Positions 1-8,481 of a stretch of 64,000 nucleotides of DNA are shown piece after piece. Numbering within the stretch: position 1 is the stretch's first letter; each line of letters starts with the position of its first letter. The notes beneath the pieces are model-generated. The model was not told the origin of the DNA and did not search any database. It saw only the letters and a program-made list of their open reading frames with translations. The stretch lies in NCBI RefSeq assembly GCF_036084755.1, contig NZ_CP107968.1, forward strand, positions 2,610,501-2,674,500, read 5' to 3'. Both the position numbers and the translations under genes were made by a program. This DNA comes from Streptomyces sp. NBC_00370 (lineage in GTDB: Bacteria > Actinomycetota > Actinomycetes > Streptomycetales > Streptomycetaceae).

Positions 1-600
1 GCCAAGGGGTTCATGCCGGCCCACGAAGGGCTCGCCCTGTACGCGGCTGCGGCCGAGGCGGCGGCGCTCGGGCTGCCGCTCCTCGAAGTCGGCACGTACT
101 GCGGGCGCTCGACCCTGCTGCTCGCCGACGCCGCCCGCGCCGCGGGTACGGTCGCCGTCACCGTCGACCACCACCGGGGCAGCGAGGAGCAGCAGCCCGG
201 CTGGGAGTACCACGACCCGACGCTGGTCGACCCGGAGGCCGGCGTGCTGGACACGCTCCCCACCTTCCGCCGCACCCTGCACGCGGCGGGTCTTGAGCCG
301 TACGTGATCGCCGTCGTCGGCCGCTCCCCGCAGGTCGCCGCGGTCTGGGGCGGCCCGCTGGGGCTGGTCTTCATCGACGGCGGACACACCGACGAGCACG
401 CGAACGGCGATTACGAGGGCTGGGCGCCCCTGCTCGCCGAGGACGGTCTGCTGGTGATCCACGACGTCTTCCCCGACCCGGCCGACGGCGGCCGGGCCCC
501 GTACGGCGTCTACCGCCGCGCGCTCGCCTCCGGCGCCTTCACCGAGGTCTCCGCCACGGACTCGCTGCGTGTCCTGCGCCGCACCGGACCCGGCGTGTGA
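1..600 (+). CDS. class I SAM-dependent methyltransferase, 5' end outside window
   Basis: A Rossmann-fold methyltransferase fragment. The frame is open from base 1 (the first codons read A-K-G-F) and no stop or ribosome site precedes the ATG at 13, so the gene begins before the window; the phrase GFMPAHEGLALY is usually internal in this family. Motif I is visible as LEVGTYCGRSTLL, which binds SAM, and the acidic strand-4 motif as VFIDGGHTDEH followed by LLVIHDVFPD, a pattern seen in the Methyltransf_24 group. Substrate is not predictable. It is followed by 114 bases with a tandem repeat and then the amidase gene on the same strand. Confidence 0.85.
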   Translation, partial: AKGFMPAHEGLALYAAAAEAAALGLPLLEVGTYCGRSTLLLADAARAAGTVAVTVDHHRGSEEQQPGWEYHDPTLVDPEAGVLDTLPTFRRTLHAAGLEPYVIAVVGRSPQVAAVWGGPLGLVFIDGGHTDEHANGDYEGWAPLLAEDGLLVIHDVFPDPADGGRAPYGVYRRALASGAFTEVSATDSLRVLRRTGPGV

Positions 601-604
601 CGTG

Positions 605-656
605 CCGGTGTGCCGCACACGCGTGACGCCCCGGTGTGACGCACACGTGTGACGCG
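605..656. repeat. 26-bp direct repeat, two copies
   Basis: Two adjacent imperfect copies (605-630 and 631-656) each begin CCGGTGTG and end GTGACGC; they differ at four positions. Each copy contains a short GTGTG/CACAC inverted pair, so the RNA can fold into two small hairpins. It lies directly behind the methyltransferase stop and may serve as its terminator. Confidence 0.7.
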
Positions 657-714
657 CGGCACCGGAGTCGGGAAGAGGGGCGGAGCGTGCGGGGCGGGGC
701 ACTAGCATCGCCGG

Positions 715-1650
715 GTGTCGTACGACGAAAGCCAAGCGCCCGCACGCCGGCCCTTCTCCCGGTCCACCGTCACCGTCGCACTCGCCGCGCTCGTGGCGGG
801 CGGCCTGGCCGGGTGGCTGGTCTGGCAGGGAACCAACGGATCCGACGGCGGCGGGCCGCCGGCCGCGATGTCGCCGCACGGCGGCGGCGGCGCCGGCTCG
901 TCCCCTTCCTCCTCGCCGTCCGGCAGTCCTGGCGCCCCCGGTGACGACGAACCCGGCGACGGCGATCCGGCCGCCGAGCCGCTCGCGGGGAAGCTCGTCG
1001 TCATCGACCCGGGTCACAATCCGCACAACGCCGAGCACACCGCCGAGATCAACAAGCCGGTGAAGTACGGCAACAGCACCAAGGAGTGCGACACCACCGG
1101 CACGTCGACCAACGACGGTTACGCGGAAGCCCGGTTCACCCTCGACGTGGCGCACCGCGTCAGGGCGCTGCTGGAGAAGCAGGGCGCCAAGGTGCGGTTC
1201 ACGCAGGACGGCGACCGCCCGTGGGGTCCGTGCGTGGACGAGCGCGCCGAGATCGGCAACAAGGCGAAGGCGGACGCGGCCCTTTCCATCCACGCGGACG
1301 GTGCTCCCGAGGGCGACCGCGGCTTCCACGTCATCCTTCCCGCCCTGGTCAAGGGCGGTGGCGCGGACACCTCCGAGATCGTCGCGCCGTCCCGCGCACT
1401 GGGCGGGCTGATCGTCGGCACATTCGCAGACGCAACCGGAACCAAGCCCTCCAACTACATCGGTGCGGGAACCGGGTTGGACGTGCGCAAGGACCTCGGC
1501 GGACTGACCCTGTCAACCGTCCCCAAGGTCATGGTCGAATGCGGCAACATGCGTGATCCGAAGGACGCGGCGCTGGTGAAGAGCGCGGCCTGGCGGCAGA
1601 AAGCCGCCGAGGGTCTTGCCGAGGGCGTCAGCGGCTTTCTGGCGAAGTAA
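715..1650 (+). CDS. N-acetylmuramoyl-L-alanine amidase (Amidase_3), membrane-anchored
   Basis: A zinc peptidoglycan amidase that cleaves the bond between MurNAc and the stem peptide. Starting at GTG 715 the 311-residue protein has an N-terminal uncleaved signal/TM segment (about residues 18-38), a Gly/Ser/Pro-rich linker to about 92, and an Amidase_3 domain to the end. Zinc ligands are visible as H101 (IDPGHN), E138 (YAEAR) and H193 (SIHAD), and the catalytic glutamate as E275 (VMVECGN). The Asn-rich insert after the first His (NSTKECDTTGTS) is typical of actinobacterial members. It stands alone on the plus strand; role is inferred as cell-wall remodelling outside the membrane. Confidence 0.93.
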   Translation: MSYDESQAPARRPFSRSTVTVALAALVAGGLAGWLVWQGTNGSDGGGPPAAMSPHGGGGAGSSPSSSPSGSPGAPGDDEPGDGDPAAEPLAGKLVVIDPGHNPHNAEHTAEINKPVKYGNSTKECDTTGTSTNDGYAEARFTLDVAHRVRALLEKQGAKVRFTQDGDRPWGPCVDERAEIGNKAKADAALSIHADGAPEGDRGFHVILPALVKGGGADTSEIVAPSRALGGLIVGTFADATGTKPSNYIGAGTGLDVRKDLGGLTLSTVPKVMVECGNMRDPKDAALVKSAAWRQKAAEGLAEGVSGFLAK

Positions 1651-1829
1651 CGGAAAGCAAACGGGAAAAGGAGTCGGACCGAGGGCGGATACCGGGCAGA
1701 CGGGGCGATCGGGCAGGCGATACATTCATCCGTACGATAGGGAGCCGCCCCCGAGCTTCGCACCCCGCACCGCCGTACCCGCGGCAGCGACGACCGCCCC
1801 GACGAGACGACTGACGAAGGACTTTTCAC

Positions 1830-2747
1830 GTGAACATCCGCTCCCTCTCTAGAGGCGACGGCGTGGTGATCGGAGCAGCGGTGTTGCTGTTCATCGCCTC
1901 GTTCCTCTCTCTGTACAGCTCCAGCGGCCTCGGGTCCATCGACTCTCCGAACGCCTGGGACTCACTGGGCATCGTGATGAGCATCTATCTGGCCGGAGTC
2001 ATCGCGGCGGCGCTGATCGTCGTCTCGCACGCGCTGCCCGCGCCGCGCGTCATCGTGGGGCTCGACCTCGGCCAGTTCGGCGTCGCGCTGTCGATCTTCG
2101 CGGCCTGGACGGCGCTGTGGAGTCTGCTCGGCCTTGACGGCCTCGACGCGGGCAGCGGCCTGATCCTCGGCTTCATCGCCGCGTTGATCCTCGCCGCCGC
2201 CGCGGTCGCGACGCCGCTCGTACCGGCCCTGAAGGTCGCCCTCGTGGGCGCCCCGAAGCCGTCGGCGCAGCAGCCTCCGTACGGTGTCCAGCCCGGTGGC
2301 CCCGGCGGTGCCGGGCAGGGTTACGGCTACCCGGGCGGCGGCCAGCAGCCGTACGGCGCGCAGCCGGGCCAGCCGCAGTTCGGCGGCGGCGCTCCCGGGC
2401 AGCCGCAGTCGGGGCAGCCCCAGTCCGGCCAGCCCCAGTCCGGCCAGCCCCAGTCCGGTCAGCCGCCGTTCGGCGGGCAGCCGCAGCAGGGGAGCCCGCA
2501 GGCCGCTCCGCAGAGCGGCCCGGCGCAGGGCGGTGCCGCACCGTCCGGTGACTTCGCGCCGTTCTGGTTCGCCGTGCCGGTCGCCCGTCCGCTGTACGGG
2601 GAGGACGGCTCACCGTCCCCGATCGCCGAACTCGCCCCGGGCACCTGGTACTTGGCGGTCGAGCAGCGCGGGTCCGGTCTGGTGGCCCAGACGCAGGACG
2701 GCCGTCGTGGCGTGCTGCAGGACACCACGGGCATTCAGCGCGGCTGA
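1830..2747 (+). CDS. four-TM membrane protein with Pro/Gln/Gly repeat tail (DUF5336-like)
   Basis: Starts at GTG 1830. Four hydrophobic helices lie at about residues 11-30, 47-66, 82-101 and 109-130; then comes a low-complexity PYG/GQP-rich region (about 145-235) with a perfect QSGQP repeat, and a conserved folded C-terminal piece of about 65 residues (from DFAPFWFAVPVARPLY to the end). I recall similar actinobacterial proteins under the DUF5336 label, but the match is from memory. Function unknown. The tail probably faces the cytoplasm, where the aromatic-rich end could bind a partner. A very strong hairpin follows the stop. Confidence 0.75.
   Translation: MNIRSLSRGDGVVIGAAVLLFIASFLSLYSSSGLGSIDSPNAWDSLGIVMSIYLAGVIAAALIVVSHALPAPRVIVGLDLGQFGVALSIFAAWTALWSLLGLDGLDAGSGLILGFIAALILAAAAVATPLVPALKVALVGAPKPSAQQPPYGVQPGGPGGAGQGYGYPGGGQQPYGAQPGQPQFGGGAPGQPQSGQPQSGQPQSGQPQSGQPPFGGQPQQGSPQAAPQSGPAQGGAAPSGDFAPFWFAVPVARPLYGEDGSPSPIAELAPGTWYLAVEQRGSGLVAQTQDGRRGVLQDTTGIQRG
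2406..2465 (+). repeat. 15-bp coding tandem repeat (4 copies of QSGQP)
   Basis: Four head-to-tail 15-base units, starting CAGTCCGGCCAGCCC in the two identical central copies, encode QSGQP repeats in the tail of the preceding membrane protein. In-frame units allow length variation between strains without breaking the gene. Confidence 0.9.
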
Positions 2748-2760
2748 TCAGCGCGACACG

Positions 2761-2803
2761 TACGGCAGTGGCCCCCGCCAGGACGGCGGGGGCCACTGCC
2801 GTA
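2761..2803 (+). terminator. 19-bp perfect stem, likely bidirectional terminator
   Basis: A perfect 19-base inverted repeat with a 5-base loop (AGGAC) lies 13 bases after the plus-strand stop at 2747 and 36 bases before the end of the convergent minus-strand gene. There is no T tract, which is common for Streptomyces terminators. Confidence 0.85.
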
Positions 2804-2838
2804 TCCGGTGCCTGACCGGTCCTCCGGTCGCCAACCGG

Positions 2839-3651
2839 TCAGCCGAAGCTCGCCCGCTCCAGCCAGAAGTCCAGCAGCTTCGCGTCCCCCAGCAGTGTCA
2901 CCCGGTCGCTGTCCGCCGGCAGCCGCCGGTAGAAGACCAGCAGCAGATCGGTGAGTCCGCCGCGCAGCGCCACCGTCGCCTTCCCGTGCCCACGGGCCCA
3001 GTTGAAGCCGTCGTCGGTGAACTCGATGAGCCACTCGGCCTCGACACCGCCGAGCACTTCCGGCGGGTCCGTGGCGTGGAGGTGGATGCTGCGTCCCGCA
3101 CCGCGCAGCTCCAGCGCCTCGGCGTCACCGTCGGCGGCGGCGAACTCCACGATGCGCAGCCACTCGTCGATCGCGTCGGCTGCGACGGCCGGCTCCACGT
3201 CGTACGGTTCGCGCTCGCCCGGTACGCGTACGGCGAGCGCGGCGTCCGCCCGGTGGACCACCGTCTCGTGTGTCATCCGGCGCGCCCAGAAGTCCGCGGT
3301 GCGCTCCCAGCCCCAACTCCACACCTCGGCGCCGGAACCCGCGGCGCGCAGCTCCGCCGCGAGCAGGTCCGCGCCGCCGGCCAGCCACACGTCCAGCGCC
3401 GCCGGTTCGCCGTCGCCGGGTCCCGCGTGGTCCGGCACGGTCTCCTCGGGGATGTCGTCGCGGGCCCGGGTGCGGACGAGTTCGGCGGCCCAGCGGTGGG
3501 CGCCGCCCACGTGCCGGGCGAGTTCGCCCAGCGTCCAGTCGGGGCAGCTCGGTACGGTCGTCGTGAGGTCGGCGCCGTCGAGGAGGGCCCGCAACTGATC
3601 GGCCTGGCGTACGATTTCGTCGCAATACCGGTCGAAGTTCATCCGTTTCAT
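2839..3651 (-). CDS. maleylpyruvate isomerase-type, mycothiol-dependent (DinB fold) protein
   Basis: The N-terminal part (FDRYCDEI, then SCPDWTLGELARHVGGAHRW) is the hallmark of the MDMPI_N/DinB-like four-helix bundle, with the His of HVGG and a second conserved His later (THETVVHRADA) as likely metal ligands. A C-terminal MDMPI_C-like domain follows. The family uses mycothiol, the actinobacterial thiol, for isomerase or S-transferase reactions; the substrate here is unknown. I place the start at ATG 3651; ATG 3642 is an alternative three codons downstream. Longer upstream frames contain Cys/Arg-rich sequence unlike the family. Stop overlaps nothing; convergent with the preceding gene. Confidence 0.85.
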   Translation of the reverse strand: MKRMNFDRYCDEIVRQADQLRALLDGADLTTTVPSCPDWTLGELARHVGGAHRWAAELVRTRARDDIPEETVPDHAGPGDGEPAALDVWLAGGADLLAAELRAAGSGAEVWSWGWERTADFWARRMTHETVVHRADAALAVRVPGEREPYDVEPAVAADAIDEWLRIVEFAAADGDAEALELRGAGRSIHLHATDPPEVLGGVEAEWLIEFTDDGFNWARGHGKATVALRGGLTDLLLVFYRRLPADSDRVTLLGDAKLLDFWLERASFG

Positions 3652-3725
3652 GCGCCGCACTGTAAGCTTTTCACCAACCCGCCGCCAAAGAGTTTCACGC
3701 GCGCACAAACGGCAACACGGTCGGC

Positions 3726-4019
3726 ATGTCCTCACGTACTCGCAGTGGAAGCGGCTCCGCGGCAACGATCATCGTGATCATCGCGGACATCATGGCCTTC
3801 ATCCTGGGCCTGTGGATCCTCATGTACCTGCTGGACGCCAACCGCGCCAACGACCTGGTGGACTTCATCCAGGACGCGGCCCGCTGGCTGGCCGGCTGGT
3901 CCTACGACCTGTTCACCTTCGACAAGGCATGGGCCCGCGTCGTCTGCGGCTACGGTCTCGCCGCTGTCGTGTACCTCTTCATCGGTCACGGCCTGGCCAA
4001 CCGCCTGCGCCGCTACTGA
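3726..4019 (+). CDS. small two-TM membrane protein, function unknown
   Basis: A 97-residue protein with a polar Ser/Arg-rich N-terminus, a TM helix at about residues 14-38, an amphipathic middle (DANRANDLVDFIQDAARWLAGW) and a second TM helix at about 68-88 before a basic RLRRY end. This architecture is frequent among conserved hypothetical Streptomyces proteins. It is divergent from the maleylpyruvate isomerase-like gene and convergent with the next gene, so it is a single transcription unit. I do not recognise a function. Confidence 0.7.
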   Translation: MSSRTRSGSGSAATIIVIIADIMAFILGLWILMYLLDANRANDLVDFIQDAARWLAGWSYDLFTFDKAWARVVCGYGLAAVVYLFIGHGLANRLRRY

Positions 4020-4042
4020 CCGGTCCTTGACCGGTCCCGTCC

Positions 4043-5149
4043 TCACCGGTCCGGCCGGCAGCAGTCCGGCTCCAGTCCCCGCGGCAGTCGTTCGCCGCTG
4101 AACACGGCGGTGGTCGCCTCGTCCCCCCCGAGCGCGGCCACCGCCAACAGCAGGGAACCCGCCGTCCAGGTCGTCAACTCCTGCGGCCAGAAGGCCCGGT
4201 TGCCCTCGAAGACATAGCCCGTCCAGTACATCCCGCCGTCCGCGCGCAGATGCTGGACCGACTGCAGGATCTCCAGGGCCCGGTCGGACTCCCCCATCAC
4301 CCAGAGCGCCAGGGCGAGTTCACAGCTCTCGCCACCGGTCACCCACGGGTTGGGCAGCACACAGCGCACCCCGAGCCCGGGGACCACGAACCGCTCCCAG
4401 CCCTCCGCCAGCCGGGCCGTCGCCTGCTCGCCGGTCAGGGCGCCGCCGAGGACCGGGTAGTACCAGTCCATCGAGTAGTGGTTCTTGTCGAGGAACCGCT
4501 CCGGATGGCTGCGGATCGCATGGCCGAGCGCACCGGCCGCCAACTCCCAGTCGGGCTGCGGCTCCTCACGTTCCTCCGCGATGGCGAGCGCACAGCGCAG
4601 CGCCTGGTAGACGGACGAACACCCGGTCAGCAGCGCGTCGTTGACGGGGACGCCCGCCGCTGTCCGCTTCCAGCCGATCTGGCCGCCCGGCTGCTGGAGC
4701 GCCAGGACGAATTCGACGGCCGCGTGCACGACGGGCCACATCCCGTCGAGGAACCCGTCGTCACCGGTGGCGAGATAGTGGTGCCAGACGCCGACCGCCG
4801 CGTAGGCACAGAAGTTGGTCTCGCGGTCCAGGTCGTCGGGGACGCTGGCCTCGCCGTCCCGGTAGGAGTCGCGGTACGACGCGTACCAGGACCCGTCCTC
4901 GTTCTGCGCGCGGGCCAGCCACGCGTACGCGGCGGCTGCCGCCTCGTGTTCACCCGCCGCGTCCAGCGCCATCGCGGCCTCGACATGGTCCCAGGGGTCG
5001 AGGTGGTGCCCGCGGAACCACGGCAGGGCGCCGTCGGGACGCTGGACGGCGAGGATGCCGGACACGGTCAGCGCGGCCTGCTCGGCGGTGAGCACCCCGG
5101 GCAGCACGAGATGTTCCGTACGGCCGGGTCCCGGCCCGGAGAAGGTCAC
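4043..5149 (-). CDS. alpha/alpha-toroid (prenyltransferase/GH15-like) protein
   Basis: 368 residues made of repeated paired helices as in six-hairpin glycosidases and terpene cyclases: motifs such as RPDGALPWFRGHHLDPWDHVEA, NEDGSWYASY and KNHYSMDWYYPVLGGAL recur along the chain. GTG 5149 overlaps the stop of the upstream methyltransferase by four bases (GTGA), so translation is coupled; the longer frame upstream of 5149 is a shadow of that methyltransferase. It is the last gene of a three-gene minus-strand operon (glycosyltransferase, methyltransferase, this gene). Probably acts on, or binds, the glycan or glycolipid that the first two genes make; annotated elsewhere simply as prenyltransferase. 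Confidence 0.8.
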   Translation of the reverse strand: MTFSGPGPGRTEHLVLPGVLTAEQAALTVSGILAVQRPDGALPWFRGHHLDPWDHVEAAMALDAAGEHEAAAAAYAWLARAQNEDGSWYASYRDSYRDGEASVPDDLDRETNFCAYAAVGVWHHYLATGDDGFLDGMWPVVHAAVEFVLALQQPGGQIGWKRTAAGVPVNDALLTGCSSVYQALRCALAIAEEREEPQPDWELAAGALGHAIRSHPERFLDKNHYSMDWYYPVLGGALTGEQATARLAEGWERFVVPGLGVRCVLPNPWVTGGESCELALALWVMGESDRALEILQSVQHLRADGGMYWTGYVFEGNRAFWPQELTTWTAGSLLLAVAALGGDEATTAVFSGERLPRGLEPDCCRPDR

Positions 5150-5880
5150 TTGGCGGCCACGGCCGGCAGGTGCGGCTTCGTCGCGTAGGCGACGAAGCTC
5201 TTGCCCAGGACCGGGTTGAGGAGCTGTTCGGCCGCCCTGGTCGCGAAGGGCTTCTTCATGATGTCCCAGACCAGCAGCTTGTGGTACGCCCGGACGGGCA
5301 GCGCACGGTCGTTGTCCACGCCGAACGCGCACTTGAGCCACCAGTACGGCGCGTGCAGCGCGTGCGCGTGATGGCTGCCGTACGGCTTGAGCCCGGCCTC
5401 CCGCATCCTGCCCAGCAGTTGGTCGGCCTTGTAGATCCGGATATGGCCGCCCTCGACCTCGTGGTACGCGTCCGACAACGCCCAGCAGACCTTCTCGGGG
5501 CCGTAGCGCGGCACGGTCACCGCGATCCGGCCGCCGGGCCGCAGGACCCGGACCATCTCGGCGAGCACGGCCTTGTCGTCGGGGATGTGCTCCATCACCT
5601 CGGAGATGATGACGACGTCGAACGACTCGTCGGGGAACGGCAAGTTGAGCGCGTCGCCCTCCATGGCGGTGGCGGTGGCGCCCGCGGGCGCCTCCCCCTC
5701 CTCCTTCATCGCGGCGAACCAGTTCGCCACCTCGCGGATCTCCTCGCCGTTGCGGTCCAGCGCCACCACCTGGGCGCCGCGCCGGTAGCACTCGAAGGCG
5801 TGCCGGCCCGCGCCGCAGCCCAGGTCGAGTACGCGGTCGCCCGCAGCCAGCGGGAAGCGGGTGAAGTCCACGGTCAGCAC
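5146..5880 (-). CDS. class I SAM-dependent methyltransferase
   Basis: 244 residues. SAM-binding motif I VLDLGCGAGRHAF, motif II acidic end VALDRN, motif III GDALNLPFPDESFDVVIISEVMEHI and post-motif VRVLRPGGRIAVTVP are all intact, placing it in the Methyltransf_11/25 superfamily. Start chosen at GTG 5880 with AGGACC just upstream; the longer open frame upstream lacks family similarity. It sits 142 bases behind the glycosyltransferase and overlaps the next gene by four bases, so the three form an operon. A role in methylating a glycosylated lipid or metabolite is an inference from context. Confidence 0.88.
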   Translation of the reverse strand: MLTVDFTRFPLAAGDRVLDLGCGAGRHAFECYRRGAQVVALDRNGEEIREVANWFAAMKEEGEAPAGATATAMEGDALNLPFPDESFDVVIISEVMEHIPDDKAVLAEMVRVLRPGGRIAVTVPRYGPEKVCWALSDAYHEVEGGHIRIYKADQLLGRMREAGLKPYGSHHAHALHAPYWWLKCAFGVDNDRALPVRAYHKLLVWDIMKKPFATRAAEQLLNPVLGKSFVAYATKPHLPAVAAK

Positions 5881-6022
5881 AGGGTCCTGCTTTCGCGGTC
5901 GGGACGGTCGGTGGAACTGCGGCTCATGGCGGGAGAGTTTACGGAGGACGCGGGGTCGCGGGTACGGGCGCACGGGGCGGCGGCCGGAGCTTCGCCGTGC
6001 TGCGCCCTTCGCCGGTCGCGGG

Positions 6023-7375
6023 TCAGCCGGCGCCGCGCGGGAGCGCCGTGCGCCCCTGCCGGTCGATCGCGGCGCGGTACAGCTCCGCCGTACCCTGCGC
6101 CGCTCCGGCCCAGGTGAACCGGGACAGCACCCGCTCACGTCCGGCTGCCCCCAGCCTGGCGCGCAGCCGCTCGTCGCCGAGCAGCCGGCCGAGCGCGGCC
6201 GCCAGCGCAGCCGGGTCGCCGGGCGGTACGGCGAGACACGTCTCGCCGTCGCGGCCCGCGACTTCGGGGATCGCGCCGCCGGTGGTGGCGACCAGCGGGG
6301 TGCCGGTGGCCATCGCCTCGGCGGCGGGCAGCGAGAAGCCCTCGTACAAGGACGGTACGCAGGCGGCCTGCGCCCCGCGTACCAGATCGACGAGTTCGGC
6401 GTCGGAGATGCCCTTGACGAACTCGACGGCGCCGCCGAGCCCGTAGCGCTCAATGGCCTGCGCCACCGGGCCGTCCTCGGCGCGCTTGCCGACGACGACG
6501 AGATGCGCCTGCGGGTGGTCGGCGCGGAGCTTGGCCAGGGCCTCCACGAGATGGACGAGCCCCTTCAGCGGTACGTCGGCGCTGGAGGTCGTCACGATCC
6601 GGCCGGGGATCTCGGGCACGGCCGGGTCGGGCGAGAACAGCTCGGTGTCGGCGCCGATATGGACGACCTCGATACGGTCGGACCGCACCCCGAGGTGTTC
6701 GGTGATCTGCTGTTTCGAGGTGCCGGACACGGTCAGCACGGACGGCATCCGGCGCGCGACCCGCTTCTGCATCCGGGTGAAGCCGTACCAGCGCCGGACG
6801 GAGGCCCGCCGCCGCCAGTTGGGCGCCGCCGCCAGGTCCAGCTGTCTGTCGACGGTGATCGGATGGTGGATGGTGGTGACGAGGGGCGCGCCCAGTTCGC
6901 CCAGCAGCCCGTAACCGAGCGTCTGGTTGTCATGGATCACGTCGAACTCCCCCGCGCGGGCCGCCAGATGGCGCCTGGCCCGGAGCGAGAAGGTCAGCGG
7001 TTCGGGAAAGCCGCCCGTCCACATCGTGGCGACCTCCAGCGAGTCGATCCAGTCGCGGTACTCGCCGGGCTTCGGCGTCCGGAACGGATCGGGGTGCCGG
7101 TAGAGGTCGAGGCTGGGCAGTTCGGTGAGGCGTACGCCCTCGTCGAGCACGGGGTAGGGCTGGGCGCCGATCACCTCGACGCTGTGTCCGAGCCGCGCCA
7201 GTTCACGGGAGAGATGCCGGACGTAGACGCCCTGACCTCCGCAGAATGGATTCCCCTTGTAACTGAGGAGGGCGATGCGCAACGGCCGCCCGTCCGCGCC
7301 GCCGGGTACCGCGCGGACTCCCGCGCTTTCGCTGGCCCCCGCACCGGTGTCCGCCGCTATGGCCTCAGCGGTCAC
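6023..7375 (-). CDS. GT4-family glycosyltransferase
   Basis: 450 residues, GT-B fold. N-terminal Rossmann domain starts RIALLSYKGNPFCGGQGVYVRHLSREL, the usual acceptor-side glycine-rich loop; C-terminal domain carries HIGADTELFSP, VVGKRAEDGP and the retaining GT4 signature SLYEGFSLPAAEAMATGTPLVATTGGAIPEV with the EX7E glutamates that bind the nucleotide sugar. Start at GTG 7375, preceded by AGGGGG at good distance; longer reading to 7576 would run into the divergent gene's promoter. First gene of the operon with the methyltransferase and alpha-toroid gene, so it probably starts assembly of a cell-surface glycoconjugate. Confidence 0.88.
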   Translation of the reverse strand: MTAEAIAADTGAGASESAGVRAVPGGADGRPLRIALLSYKGNPFCGGQGVYVRHLSRELARLGHSVEVIGAQPYPVLDEGVRLTELPSLDLYRHPDPFRTPKPGEYRDWIDSLEVATMWTGGFPEPLTFSLRARRHLAARAGEFDVIHDNQTLGYGLLGELGAPLVTTIHHPITVDRQLDLAAAPNWRRRASVRRWYGFTRMQKRVARRMPSVLTVSGTSKQQITEHLGVRSDRIEVVHIGADTELFSPDPAVPEIPGRIVTTSSADVPLKGLVHLVEALAKLRADHPQAHLVVVGKRAEDGPVAQAIERYGLGGAVEFVKGISDAELVDLVRGAQAACVPSLYEGFSLPAAEAMATGTPLVATTGGAIPEVAGRDGETCLAVPPGDPAALAAALGRLLGDERLRARLGAAGRERVLSRFTWAGAAQGTAELYRAAIDRQGRTALPRGAG

Positions 7376-7502
7376 TCTCGGCCCCCTGTCTCCCTGATCG
7401 TCGGCAGCCTCTGAATCTACCGGCAGGTAGCCTCGCACGAACCTTCCGAGCAGGTGATTCGCGCCACGGAATAACAAGATCCAACCCGTTGTTACGCACC
7501 TC

Positions 7503-8405
7503 ATGAGTACTGACGCCACGACCACGGACCGCACCGCCCTCGGCCGGATCGGCATCTGGAGCAGCGCGCTGCGCACCGGAAACGGCGATCCCGCGCACGA
7601 CGAAGCGGTCGGCGCCGCGGCGGCCGAGCTGGAAGCCCTCGGCTACGGCGCGCTGTGGATCGGCGGCAGTCCGGCCGTGACGCAGGCGACGCCGCTGCTG
7701 GCCGCCACGTCCACCATCCGCGTCGCGACGGGCATCCTGTCCATCTGGGACCACGAGGCGGCGGACGTCGCGGCGGACCGCGCCGTCGTGGAGCAGGCGT
7801 ATCCCGGCCGCTTCGTGCTGGGCATCGGGGTCAGCCACAGCCGGCTCGCCGAGCGGTACGCCCGGCCGTACTCGGCGATGAAGGAGTACCTGACCGGGCT
7901 CGACTCCGCGCCCGCCCCCGTACCGGCGAGCGCGCGCGTGCTGGCCGCGCTCGGCCCGAAGATGCTGGAGCTGTCCCGGGACCGCGCCGGCGGCGCGCAC
8001 CCGTATCTCGTCACGCCCGAACACACCGCGAAGGCCCGCGCCATCCTCGGCACGGACGCGCTGCTCGCACCGGAGTTCAAGGTCGTGCTCGACCCGGACA
8101 TCAGCAGCGCCCGGGCCACCGCGCGTGAGTACCTGAGCGGCTATCTCGCGATGCCCAACTACACCAACAACTTCACCAGGCTGGGCTTCGAAGACGCCGA
8201 CTACCGCGACGGCGGCAGCGACCGGCTGCTGGACGCGATGTTCGCCCTCGGCGACGCGGACACGGTCGCGAGCCGGGCGGCGGAATTCCTCGAAGCGGGC
8301 GCCGACCACCTCGCGATCCAGGTGGTGTCGGACGACCCGCGCACCGATCTGCCGCTGGCCGCCTGGCGCGAGCTGGCGTCGACGCTGGGCCTGGCCAAGA
8401 GCTGA
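7503..8405 (+). CDS. F420-dependent LLM-class oxidoreductase (TIGR03620-like)
   Basis: 300 residues with the luciferase-like TIM barrel: RIGIWSS at strand 1, LEALGYGALWIGG, RVATGILSIWDH, GRFVLGIGVSH and the C-terminal EAGADHLAIQVV. This spacing matches the TIGR03620 subset of coenzyme F420-dependent oxidoreductases, abundant in Streptomyces and mycobacteria; substrate unknown. Divergent from the glycosyltransferase operon, with 127 bases between starts. Ends in convergence with the DUF6461-like gene across a short tandem repeat. Confidence 0.88.
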   Translation: MSTDATTTDRTALGRIGIWSSALRTGNGDPAHDEAVGAAAAELEALGYGALWIGGSPAVTQATPLLAATSTIRVATGILSIWDHEAADVAADRAVVEQAYPGRFVLGIGVSHSRLAERYARPYSAMKEYLTGLDSAPAPVPASARVLAALGPKMLELSRDRAGGAHPYLVTPEHTAKARAILGTDALLAPEFKVVLDPDISSARATAREYLSGYLAMPNYTNNFTRLGFEDADYRDGGSDRLLDAMFALGDADTVASRAAEFLEAGADHLAIQVVSDDPRTDLPLAAWRELASTLGLAKS

Positions 8406-8425
8406 GTCCGCGCGCCTGACTCCCG

Positions 8426-8481
8426 CCGCGCGAATCTCGGCGCACGAATCTCAGCGCGCGAATCTCGGCGCACCAATCTCA
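8426..8481. repeat. 14-bp tandem repeat, four copies, at a convergent gene junction
   Basis: Four head-to-tail 14-base units (8426-8439, 8440-8453, 8454-8467, 8468-8481) share the core CGAATCTCG or CGAATCTCA with alternating last base. The last unit supplies the stop codon of the minus-strand gene. It fills the whole gap between two convergent genes. Confidence 0.85.

Noticed and set aside
5150..5791. N-terminal extension of the alpha-toroid gene
   Set aside because: The extension is a frame-shadow of the overlapping methyltransferase; the GTGA junction at 5146-5149 marks the real start.
8426..8481. Possible CRISPR array
   Set aside because: The units are contiguous 14-mers without spacers. 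No CRISPR-like repeat-spacer pattern was seen anywhere in the window.
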